NCBI GenBank assembly: GCA_032718475.1
Contig: JAUCBJ010007640.1
Coordinates: 1 to 30,830 of the forward strand
DNA: 30,830 nt
Source of the DNA: Nemertoderma westbladi
Taxonomy: Eukaryota; Xenacoelomorpha; Nemertodermatida; Nemertodermatidae
Direction: 5' to 3'
In this document: piece by piece, positions 8,760-18,700 of the stretch
Position numbering within the stretch: position 1 is the first letter of the stretch
Layout of the letters: each line of letters opens with the position of its first letter
The notes under the pieces: model-generated
The model's input: the letters and a program-made list of their open reading frames with translations, nothing else
Told to the model about the DNA's origin: nothing
Databases searched by the model: none
Made by a program: the position numbers and the translations under genes

Positions 8760-9908
8760 TTAAAGATAAACTGTAAAATATATAATCATGCTTATTATAT
8801 ATGCAATAGGATAAAATATGCGGGCAAGTTTTTCCACAATTACAGCATATTTCTTTAACGTGGCAGCTATTTCCCTATTCTCATAGCGCTTGGAGTATAC
8901 TTTATCTAAGTTAATAACCAGGGCAAATTCCACTAATGCAAAGATCACAAAACATATCGAAATAGTAAAAACGACATCAATTGCGCGAATATAAGGAACT
9001 TTTGGTATGCCGTGGTAGGTATTCACTATGACGACCATGAGTGTCAATGTAATACTGACTCCAAAAGAGCACCTTGCTGCTATTGCTTTACGATCTACCC
9101 AAAAGGTCACGTATGATAAAGTTATAATGGCATTCAAAGGTAAAAAAACAGTAACCAATTCACTTTGAAATATTCTTTCGAGTTTAAATTCTACAAATAG
9201 TTGTGAAAAGTTACCAAAGATACTGCTTTCAATTTCTGCACTGTGAGTCATCAAGTCTGACGTTTGTAACATCATATACTCAGTTAATGGTTTCATAATT
9301 TCGGTATCCCCCTTAACAATTTCTGCCCCCATATTTCCAATTCCCTTAATAAAATACAACTTTACATCGCTTACATTGTAGGAATAACTTTCGAATATTA
9401 TACTGCAATGCTGAGTGTCAAATGGATAGTAAGTTAGATCAAAGACACATCCAACTGTTGTGTCCACCATTATAGATAACGTGACGTCACCGTTAGGGGA
9501 GAGTAACACAATAATGTTGTCGTTGAGGGTCGGGTTTAGAAATGATTCGCGTCGGAATGCGTTTGTTATGAAGAGACTCGGAGTCCATAGAGACGACAAT
9601 AATTGAGGGTTGAACGACGTTGATTGGTTGTTCATACTGTCAGACACAGCCAATCGGTGATCGTTCCAGAATATTCTCAGATATAAAGACGCCCGATACG
9701 TCATCTTTACTATGTTTATTTCTCCTATTCGCGATATACCAATGTTGATACCGACATTAAGGGGTTCGGTTCCTATCTTCGGAATCCGCATTTTGTTGTA
9801 AAGATTTGGGTCGTTTAATATTCTATCGAAGCTGATAGGCGGTTCTGTTGAAGAGATGGTTGTCATAGAGACGAACATAATTATTATTGCCAAATAATAA
9901 TTTATCAT
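8760..9908 (-). CDS. Cys-loop ligand-gated ion channel subunit, miniature type (receptor 2)
   Basis: A 382-residue paralogue of receptor 1 with the same plan: signal peptide (1-21), extracellular domain, Cys-loop C154-C168, M1 (~250-271), M2 (~279-297) preceded by AAR, M3 (~309-333), a ~28-residue M3-M4 loop and M4 at the very end. It is gap-free against receptor 1 up to residue 340. Residues 12-199 differ at four positions, while 201-340 are about 69% identical, with residues 221-230 (before M1) unrelated. At pore position 6' it has Ser where receptor 1 has Asn. The first ATG (9908) aligns with receptor 1's inferred start. Its own signal peptide (INYYLAIII) is unlike that of receptor 1 although the next residues match. 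Anion selectivity is inferred from the lack of Glu before M2; the ligand is unknown. Confidence 0.93.
   Translation of the reverse strand: MINYYLAIIIMFVSMTTISSTEPPISFDRILNDPNLYNKMRIPKIGTEPLNVGINIGISRIGEINIVKMTYRASLYLRIFWNDHRLAVSDSMNNQSTSFNPQLLSSLWTPSLFITNAFRRESFLNPTLNDNIIVLLSPNGDVTLSIMVDTTVGCVFDLTYYPFDTQHCSIIFESYSYNVSDVKLYFIKGIGNMGAEIVKGDTEIMKPLTEYMMLQTSDLMTHSAEIESSIFGNFSQLFVEFKLERIFQSELVTVFLPLNAIITLSYVTFWVDRKAIAARCSFGVSITLTLMVVIVNTYHGIPKVPYIRAIDVVFTISICFVIFALVEFALVINLDKVYSKRYENREIAATLKKYAVIVEKLARIFYPIAYIISMIIYFTVYL
9319..9877 (-). repeat. Gene-conversion block, copy B (extracellular domain of receptor 2)
   Basis: Partner of 2717-3275: 559 bp with eight substitutions and no gaps. Divergence resumes sharply on both sides, at the signal peptide and just after the Cys-loop half of the extracellular domain. 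Confidence 0.85.
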
Positions 9909-10828
9909 TGTTACAGGAACTCACAATAATAATTATTGTATATACTTACATAAGTGTATCCATATATCAATCCACATGCAAAATGTGTACGTTTAAGACT
10001 TGTAGTACTAGTAATAATACATAATACATAATACTTAATTACTTATTATATTGGTAGTATTACTTATTATTATTATATAATATTACTTATCATATTAATT
10101 AATACAATTAATATAAATCAACCTAGAAATAAAATGATAAAGTTGTTAGGCGGGGATGTTACAATATTATTAACGTTTAAGGTTATGCCTGCTGGTGTAG
10201 CACAAAGAGATCCATTTGAATATGAATTTGTCGAAAAATTAAAACTGTAACATGGATCCGAAACAGTGACTTCTCAGCAACCGTGAGATTGCTCTTACCC
10301 TAAGCTAATAAATTGTTGAGCTATTTGCCCTGATGCTCTTGTATTGGTAGGGTAGCTCAAGAACTCTCACATAGTTGTGAGATTTCCCTGCTTCGAAATT
10401 ACGGCTCAAGTGTTAATTTTTCATCAAGTTCATATGCATAATATGGTTCTATGTGAACCTCAACAACCGGTGTTCAATATTGCCAATAATACTGAATATA
10501 AATTAGATAACACATCTTATTTATGCAATATTCACTAGTTACATTATGTAAATCAATATGAGTCGATCTCCTCCCGTTTCTAATTCGCTACCATATTCAT
10601 TCAGCAATACCGTACGGTACAACGTTATAATGGGCGCCCTCACATAAATCCATTACTACTTATCCCAAGCTGCTACCTTTCCTTGACTAAAGAGTTCAAC
10701 GAAGGTCACGATGGCATACGTTTATTAAATTTGGTTCCATCAAAGTTTATGTGGTCTACATCTGGCATCGTGGTTGTAAAGTTTGTCAAGAAAGAAGGCA
10801 ATCTAATATAAACTGAACGTGAACATAT
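9909..10828. other. Intergenic upstream of receptor 2
   Basis: Highly AT-rich from 9920 to 10130. No core promoter can be assigned with confidence. A small open frame at 10134-10250 is listed separately. Around 10260-10400 there are related GTGAGATT / TGTGAGATTTCCCTG blocks, the second resembling part of the 35-bp tandem unit at 10829. Confidence 0.3.
10134..10250 (+). CDS. Small open frame of unknown status (38 aa)
   Basis: ATG at 10134 opens a 38-residue frame (ending DPFEYEFVEKLKL, stop TAA) whose composition is less AT-biased than its surroundings. There is no signal peptide, recognised motif or supporting neighbour. It could be a remnant exon, a true small peptide or chance. I do not recognise it. 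Confidence 0.15.
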   Translation: MIKLLGGDVTILLTFKVMPAGVAQRDPFEYEFVEKLKL

Positions 10829-10968
10829 TGTTCTAGTGATGTGAGGTTTCCCTGGACACATCATGTTCTAGTGATGTGAGGTTTCCCTGGACACATCATG
10901 TTCTAGTGATGTGAGGTTTCCCTGGACACATTATGTTCTAGTGATATGAGGTTTCCATGGACACAGTG
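10829..10968. repeat. Tandem repeat, 35-bp unit, 4 copies
   Basis: Four head-to-tail units (10829, 10864, 10899, 10934) built on TTCTAGTGATGTGAGGTTTC followed by CCTGGACACAT. The first three are nearly identical and the fourth carries two substitutions. A diverged relative of the core is seen near 10375. Non-coding. Confidence 0.95.
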
Positions 10969-12538
10969 CACGGATGTGGCACCTAGTCTTAGATATACAA
11001 CAGTAGATATGGCCCGATATATTTCATGTTATTTAAAATATAATTGGAGGATAATAAAATAGACCTACCACCTACAACAGTCTGCAGAAGATACAGTAGG
11101 CCTATGTACCGGTAACTAATATATTTATTTTTTGTTCATTTCAGAAGAAAAATGGATATAATTTCATTTTGATTCGGAGTAAAACATTTACGGTAATTTC
11201 CGAATAAATAAACACATATAATTTCATTTCAAAAAATTTTATGCATATAATTTCATAACAGAAAACTTTAGTGTTTCTAATGGATAGCGACTGGTGACAT
11301 TTTTGAAACCATTACACATGTTACTATTTAATTCAATATTAAAATTTTAGCTTAACCATTTTAATTTTTTTACAAAAGATAGATAATTTTTTTAGTTCTA
11401 CCAACTTGAAGGAATTCCTAAAGCCAATATATTAAACTAGTATACCTAATAATACCAAGATATATAACAGTGTAGATTCGTCATTGGATATAGGTTGCCG
11501 TCTCCAAGGTGACCGATAACCCATCAAGCAAGTAGCCGCAGAACGGACCCAGCTAAACTAGATTCTGCAGCGGAGCCAGTAGGATACAGCAGGGTAGGTC
11601 GAGTCGCGATTCTCTGCAATTTTATTTGCTAGGTGTGTCAGGGACCTCCGACATTCCACGCCTGCCGCACCGCCAGGGCTAAAGACCGCCAGCGCCTGTT
11701 CCTCGTTCTATATTTATTACTCGGTCATTATATTGACGGCGCTTCTCATTTTCCTGTGATAATATGAGAGATTCAATTGGAGATGCGATATAGAAGGATG
11801 CATTGGGGTAGAAAACTCTTAAATCAAAGTATGACTTTGTATGATGATTCCAGAACCCTCTTGCTGATACATCAAGACGAGCTTCATCGGAACATTCATT
11901 TCATTTCAACATAGAAACCAGGCAGGCTGGCACTTTTAATCATAATTATTTGAATTATGTAAAACCCATATTCACAGTTATGGCACAAATAAAAACTGAA
12001 CAACATGGTGACACGAAGAGTATATACAGGATCGATTTCACCAATAATTATTAGTAGGTTCTAATACGACACAGTTAAACTATATATACATACATAGGCT
12101 TTTTCATATTAAAATGGTCGAACCAAGAAACAATTTCACCAATAGTTAGTAGTGGGTTCTGTTTATAGTAAAATATAAGGGCAATTATCTAAGCCACTCA
12201 TATAAGTTTGTAATTATATTATTCACGTAGCAATAATGGCGACAAAAATCAGGGCCATGAATAAAATATGGTGAGACAGGCATTATTGTCTACAAGTGAA
12301 GGACGCGCCATGTCCCAGGTGATCCATTTAAGGTGGTCTTAACAAACTCGATAAAATATTACATAAACAGTAAGTATCAGATAAAATGAACAGATTCAAG
12401 CTTGACACTTTTTAAAATTTGTAGTTAAAACGTCAAATAACGAGGTCGTATTGTCAGGGATTAGAATATGACAAGCTAGGTGCAGGTGAGGATGCAGCCA
12501 CATATTATGAACCCCTATTCGCGGCAATGCTGAGAGTG
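10969..12538. other. Non-coding; includes possible LINE 3' flank
   Basis: Mostly AT-rich with no host gene recognised. A GC-richer island at about 11490-11740 looks like transposon coding remnant and is listed separately. Two similar blocks near 12034 and 12133 (ATTTCACCAATA...TAGT...GGTTCT) form a degenerate ~99-bp duplication. The stretch adjoining 12538 is probably the 3' UTR of the large LINE, but I see no poly-A or clear end. Confidence 0.35.
11490..11740 (-). pseudogene. Transposon-like coding remnant, family unknown
   Basis: One minus-strand frame reads through NKIAENRDSTYPAVSYWLRC, then a stop, then FSWVRSAATCLMGYRS. The pattern W-[LI]-R-C-[RK]-[LI]-x-F...R-[SA]...C-[IL]-x-G-x-R is one I associate with the C-terminal parts of invertebrate retroelement-like proteins. 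Raised GC content and the in-frame stop fit a dead fragment. The family cannot be named from this much sequence. Confidence 0.3.
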
Positions 12539-15500
12539 CTATATAATGTTGAAATAGTCTAGTATCATTTTACGCTTGGTTTCGAATGTGATCGTGCTAA
12601 GGCTGTAGCAGTTTCTTATGAAATTGGAGCTGACAAGGTCATATGGTGGGGGATTAGAAATTGACAAACGAGATTGCAGACTCTTTAAGGAGTATTCATA
12701 CAGAAGGATCGACGCGAGCCGAGGTAGGAGGAAGTGGGTCTGGGCCATCTTGTAGGTGCTGCCGAGGCCTTGGTATTTCCCCTTTGTATTGAGGTCTAGT
12801 AAGTGGCGCAGAGAAGTTTGTAGTGAATGATTTGGGCACTTCGTCAGTCTTATTAGCGTCCCTATACAGAGGCGAAAGGCCGAAACCGATATTGGTGGGC
12901 AGTCCATGAGATTGTAGATTATAGTATTTGAGGTGTAAGAACCAAGGCAGAGCGTCCTCGCATGATCTTACGATGGTAGGCATCTAGTTGTTCTAACTGG
13001 GTGGACGTCATAGCACCGACCAAGAACTGGATATTGTACAATGCGGACGGAATCGCTACTTTATTCCATAGAGTGGCGATGGTGGAGCAGGTTAAATGTC
13101 TGGTAGTCCATCCTTGTCTCTGGAATCTCTCGCTGTACGCTGCTAAGATATGCATGGCTGCTTTAAGGGGATCAGCTTTGCTACATGGTATCTTAACACC
13201 CAGAAAATTTATGTGACTGGAAGGTTCTAGCAAGGACCCGCCGATGTCTATGAATGTTGGAATATGTGCAGGGCTACCGCTGTATATCCATCTGGTCTTA
13301 GTGGCCTCGATCTCTAATCGCAAGTTGTGTGCTCCTTCGTTGACAACCCTTACCATTGATTCAATATCTTTTGGGGAGGAAGCCATGAGTAGTAAGTCAT
13401 CGGCGTATCCAAGGCAGCCGATCCATATATCCCTGACCCTACATCCGGCGCCATTCTTCTCAAGGATGTTAAATATGTCGGCCACGTAAATATTGAATAA
13501 GGTCGGAGAGAGTAGCGACCCTTGTTTTAGGCCGTGAGCGACTGGGATTGGAGTGGATAGTATGGTGTTGTTGAATTTCAAGTAGAGCTGGGTGATACTA
13601 TAATAACTCATCAGGATACGACACAAATATGGGTTAAGAATATTATGATCAAGTAATTTATTAAGAAGGATCTTGTAGTCGACACTGTCGAACGCCGATG
13701 AGATGTCTAGTTGGCAGAGGTAGACTGGAGATCCTTGTTGCCGATAGTACTCGAGGTTCTCTAACACCAAGGAGATTATAGTATCTGCACCATACTTTTT
13801 CTTATACGCGAATTGATTTTGGTTACTGAATGTATCAGAGTTCCATAGATATTGTAGTATTACTGCTTCCATGATCTTAGCAAATACATTTACAATCGAG
13901 ATTGGTCTATAGGACTTTGGATTCAACGTATTCTTCTTCTTACCCTTGTATATGTAGTTGACTACAGTGCTACCAAATGAAGTAGGGGCCTGTCCGAGGC
14001 GGATCGATTCGTTTAGTAGTTTAGCAATGATACTGCAGATTGGGTTGTTGTCGGGATCTAAGTGTAAAATATGTTCTACAACGAGAGAGTTACTATCGGG
14101 TGACTTACCCAGTGACAGTTGCGAAACTGCTCTCTGGACAGTGCTGGGGGAAATAGAAGGACATGTTGAGTTGCGGCAGGAGTGATCTAGCCTGGCGTTA
14201 ATATCGTCAAAAGAGGAGTTGTTCCGCCGGGAGCCTTCAAGTAAATTATTGAATATCGTGCATTGGACTTCCTCTGGTACCTTAACTGGCGACTTATTTT
14301 TGTTGAAATAATTCCAGAATTTGCTTGGGTTGCGTTGGTGGAGTGTGGCCTTATTGGCCAGGTTTGAGTTTACAAACTGTTTGTTCAGGAAGTTGTGCAG
14401 CCTTCGTGTCATACGTTTTGATTCCTTGAATGCGGCTCCAATTGGGTCGTCGTCCCCCTTTCCACGTTGGTGCCACCCATTGTAGAGTCGCCTGGTTATC
14501 TTCACCCGATCCACTAGTTTCTGCGATCTAATCCTGTGATTTTTCGATTTATGGTGTGGCTTACAAATTGGGATATGGGCCATGGCGGCAGAGCGTATGA
14601 TGTCCTGTATGTTTACGGCCATGAAATCTAAAGTATCCTGATCCCAATTAGTCACGTTCTCTATTTTGGAGACGATTTTCTCCAGTTTTGATTTGACCTC
14701 TGTGTTGTATTTTTGTAGGTGGTCTGGTGTTACCTTCTTCCAATTAAGTCTAATGTAGGGAGTGCCCTTTGCAGTTGGGAGGCAGCGTTTGGAGGGAACG
14801 GTATTAGTCGCAAATGGCAAATGGAAGTCGATTTGAGCAATGATGGGAACATGGTCAGACGTGTTGTCTGCTGGACGGGGGTCGTGTATGATGCCTGAAA
14901 TCAGTTTGGTAGTTGTAGTGTTGCAGATGATGTGGTCAATGTAGGATATCCCATCCCCATTGCGGAAGAAGGTATAACATGGGCCACTAAACTCCTGAAA
15001 CGTGTCAATGGCAGCCAGGTTGTTTCCCAATAGGAATGTGTTGAGGTCAGACCCGCGTGGTGATGCATTAGAGCGTGTGTGACGTTTACCTTGCAGTGGG
15101 CCAATGTCGGCGTTAGCATCCATGAGGATAATCGGTGTTGCATACTTGTGTTCGTCTAGGACTGACTGAAGTCTACCTATGAAGTCGGTGTAGGCTGTAA
15201 TGCCTTTACTGGCATCTGGGGCATAGCATGATAAAAACATAGCAGACTGGTTATTGATTTCGGTGACAATACCAACGATGTTATCTCCAGATTCAACTTT
15301 TGAATAACTCTTGACCTTGCTCTAGGAGAAGAAAAGAGCGGCGCCACCTGCACCTCTACAACGTTTTCCATTACTCATTAAATTGCTTACAATGGATTCG
15401 CAGTTAAACCCATCGGCAAACTCGTTTAAAAGCTCCTGGCATTCTACCTGATCGAGCCAGTGCTCCTGTATAGCAAATATGTCGCATTGGTCTAGTATGT

Positions 15501-15717
15501 CTCTGACATAGTCCGAGTTCAAAGAGAATCCGTGACAGTTAAATGTACCTACTCTCAACCCATTAAGACTAGTTGAATTGACAGACTTGGTGGGGTTCTC
15601 CCTATTTCCAGAAATTAATGATTGTGTATACGTTCCGGAGACGGCGCGCCCTTCACTGTCAATGTTAAACTCTATGGGTAGTGTTCCCTGGTCTCGAGGT
15701 GGGTTTTGGGTTAATAG
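12539..15717 (-). pseudogene. LINE ORF2: APE endonuclease + reverse transcriptase (stop + frameshift)
   Basis: Encodes the retrotransposition enzyme. The N-terminal APE block is at 15558-15325 (VGTFNCHG, IFAIQEHWL), then TAG at 15322-15324. The same frame continues with the rest of the nuclease and RT. Counting from the Met at 15240: DANAD 41-45, IDH 101-103 and catalytic-type SDH 128-130; RT with PKSYRPISI (441-449), LDISSAFD (511-518), HGLKQGSLLSP (569-579) and the YADD catalytic box (612-615, about 13407-13396). That frame ends at 12919, but homologous-looking C-terminal sequence (SYTSNTIIYNLMDCPPI, then LCIGTLIRL) continues in another frame to 12539, implying one indel near 12940-12985. 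No in-frame ATG precedes the nuclease; the frame overlaps the ORF1 end by 53 bp, so translation may depend on reinitiation after ORF1. Confidence 0.88.
15322..15324 (-). other. In-frame TAG in LINE ORF2
   Basis: The endonuclease frame reads LFFS-TAG-SKVKSY and continues open on both sides in the same frame (15717-15325 and 15321-12919). A single base change explains it, so this copy makes a nuclease truncated before its catalytic Asp/His motifs unless the stop is read through. Confidence 0.9.
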
Positions 15718-18700
15718 TTAAACTGCTGCGGTCGGTCCATTTGTTGCTTTGACGTAGGTTCTGAGTCCAGCTGGAAGAGTTGTCACACTGATTACTAACG
15801 CGTTGGTTACTGTCACGATTATGTTGAGACCAGCTTGGAGGGTTGTCATGACATCTGGAAGGGTTCTCACGCTGATTACTAACACGCAGAGTACTGACAC
15901 GATCGTGTTGAGTCCAGCTGGGAAGGTTGTGACGCTGATTACTAACATGCTGATTGCTGTCACGGACATGTTGAGGCCAGTTGGTAGGGTTGTCACGCTG
16001 ATTGCGGCTGGAAGGGTTGACACGCTGATTACTAACACGCCGACTACTGTCATTATTATGTTGCGTCCAGATAACAGGATTGTCACGCTGAATATAGGAG
16101 GAAGGGTTCTCACGATGGTTCCTAACACGCTGACTGCTGTCACGATAGTGTTGGGTCAAGCTGACAGGGTTGTCATGCTGGTTGCAGCTGGAAGGCTTGT
16201 CACGCCGCTGATTGTAGCTGGAGGGGTTGTCACGCTGGTCATTACTATCGCAATCGTGTTGAGTCCATCTGGGAGGGTTGTTACGCTGATAGCTAGCACG
16301 CTGATAGCTGTCACGATCATGTTGAGTCCTGCTGGGCAGGTTGTTGCACTGATTGCTAACACGCTGATTACTGTCACGACTGTGTTGGGTCCAGGTGATA
16401 GGGTTGTCACGCTGATTGAAGCTGGGGGGGTTGTCACGCTGATTAATAACACGCTGATTGCTATCACGATCGTGTTCAGTCCAGCTGGGAGTGTTGTCAT
16501 GTTGATTCTTAACACGCTGATTGCCGTCACGTCCACGTTGAGTCCAGCTAAGAGGGTTGTCATGCTGATTAGTAACACATTGATTGCTTTCAAGATTGTG
16601 TTCAGTCCAGCAGGGAGTGTTGTCACGACGCTGATTGCAGCTGGGAGGGTTTTCGCGCTGGTCATAACTATCGCGACCGTGCTGAGTCCATCTGGGAGGG
16701 TTGTTACACTGATAGCTAGCACGCTGATTACTGTCACGATCGTGTTGAGTCCAGCTGGGAGAGTTGTCACCCTGATTACTAGCACGCTGATTGCTGTCAC
16801 GATCGTGTTGAGTCCAGCTGGGAGGGTTGTTATGCTGATTGCAGCTGGAAGGGTTGTCACGCTGGTTAATAACATGCTGGTTACTGTCACCATCGTATTG
16901 AGACCAGCTGGGAGGATTGTCACATTGATTATTGACACGCTGATTGCTATCACGATTGTGTTCAGTGCAGCTCGGAGTGTTGTCACGACGCTGATTGCAG
17001 CTGGGAGGGTTTTCACGCTGGTCATAACTATCGCGACCGTGCTGAGTCCATCTGGGAGGGTTGTTACGCTGATAGCTAGCACGCTTATTACTGTCACGAT
17101 TGTGTTGAGTCCATCTGGGAGGGTTGTTACGCTGATAGCTAGCACTCTGATTGCTGTCACGATCGTGTTGAGTCCAGCTGGGAGAGTTGTCACCCTGATT
17201 ACTAGCACGCTGATTGCTGTCACGATCGTGTTGAGTCCAGCTGGGAGGGTTGTTACGCTGATTGCAGCTGGAATGGTTGTCACATTGATTATTAACACAC
17301 TGATTGCTATCACGATTGTGTTCAGTGCAGCTGGGAGTGTTGTCACGACACTGATTGCTGTCACGAACATGTTGTGTCCAGTTGGTAGGGTTGTCGCACT
17401 GATTGCAGCTGGCAGGGTTTTCTCGCTGATTACTAACACGCTGATTACTGTCACGATCGTGTTGAGTCCAGCTGGGAGAGTTGTCACCCTGATTTCTAGC
17501 ACGCTGATTGCTGTCATGATTGTGTTGAGTCCAGCTGCGGGGGTTATTACGCTGATTGCTGACACGCTGATTACTGTCACGATTGTGTTGAGTCCAGGTG
17601 ATAGGGTTGTCACGCTGATTGACACTGGGAGGATTGTCACGCTGGTTAATTACACGCTGGTTGTGGTTACTGTCACGAACGTGTTGAATCCAACTGGTAG
17701 GGTAGTCACGACGCTGATTGCGGCTGGATGGGTGAGTCCAGCTGGTAGGGTTGTCACGCTGATTGCAGCTGGGAGGGTTGTCACGCTGATTGCAGCTGGG
17801 AGGGTTGTCACGCTGATTGCTAACAGGATCGTGTTTTTCCGGTTCACTGAGGACTGAGAAAGTGTTACTTACAGGTATATGGTTTTCGATGGTAGTCTTT
17901 TTTGTATTTTGCTGATTCTTTAGCTTTGCGGGTTTGTTTGAGATGTAGGTAAAAGTGGCTTCATGTGGGTCCGGCGCCTGCACCTTACCTTGACTAAGTA
18001 TTGCTTGTTCAGCATTACAAGGTGGGGGAGATATTGTCACCTTCCCGCTGCTTGTGTTGTTGTCTTGTGTTAGGGGACATGGGCCATGTTTAGAGGCAGA
18101 CTCAAGCCTATATGCCTTTATCTCCACTTCCAGGGCCATCCTACTGTGACGTTCGTTGTTAATGTCATCTTGTAGCTTTTCCACCTCGTCCTTCAATTTA
18201 GCGTTTTGAACTTCGATTTTGCACATCCTGGTTTGTACGACTGAGATCACTGCCTTGAAATCCTGTTGCAGTGAGGTAACCGAAGCATGGTCATTGGATG
18301 ATGTATCGTAGTGCTTTAGGCGTTTCCTGCATGCGTCAGTAAACATTGCCTCTTTTTGGCATTTTAGGAGTTCATAGATGTCTATGGAGAGTTCATGCGG
18401 AGATGCTCGTTGTTTCAGCTGCAGTGAAATACTCTGTACTGGAGACATATACTGTTTCACATGTTGGAGGATACTCTCGCGTACCGCATATCTGTTATCG
18501 ATGCTCATGGCAGATATTTGACGAATCGCTTCCCCTCGTGGATGTTGCAAATAAGTAAGAAGCCAGCTGGTCGCGTCATGGCAGTCACTAGAAAATATGA
18601 GTTTGCTGTCTGTTGGGATATCGCTTGGGGACTGGTTGTTGGGATGGGCATTCGAAAACTCGTCCATGTCAATAGGATGGTCTACGGTAGGGGTATTATG

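Noticed and set aside
12696-12983. 95-codon minus-strand frame overlapping the LINE ORF2 end
   Set aside because: The neighbouring phase (SYTSNTIIYNLMDCPPI) continues the LINE protein better; this frame is a shadow.
15803-17857. 684-codon plus-strand open frame of hydrophobic repeats, and a 494-codon frame in another minus-strand phase (16156-17640)
   Set aside because: Both arise from the tandem repeat of LINE ORF1, whose units lack stops in several frames. ORF1 is continuous with non-repetitive, motif-bearing sequence and the antisense frames are not.
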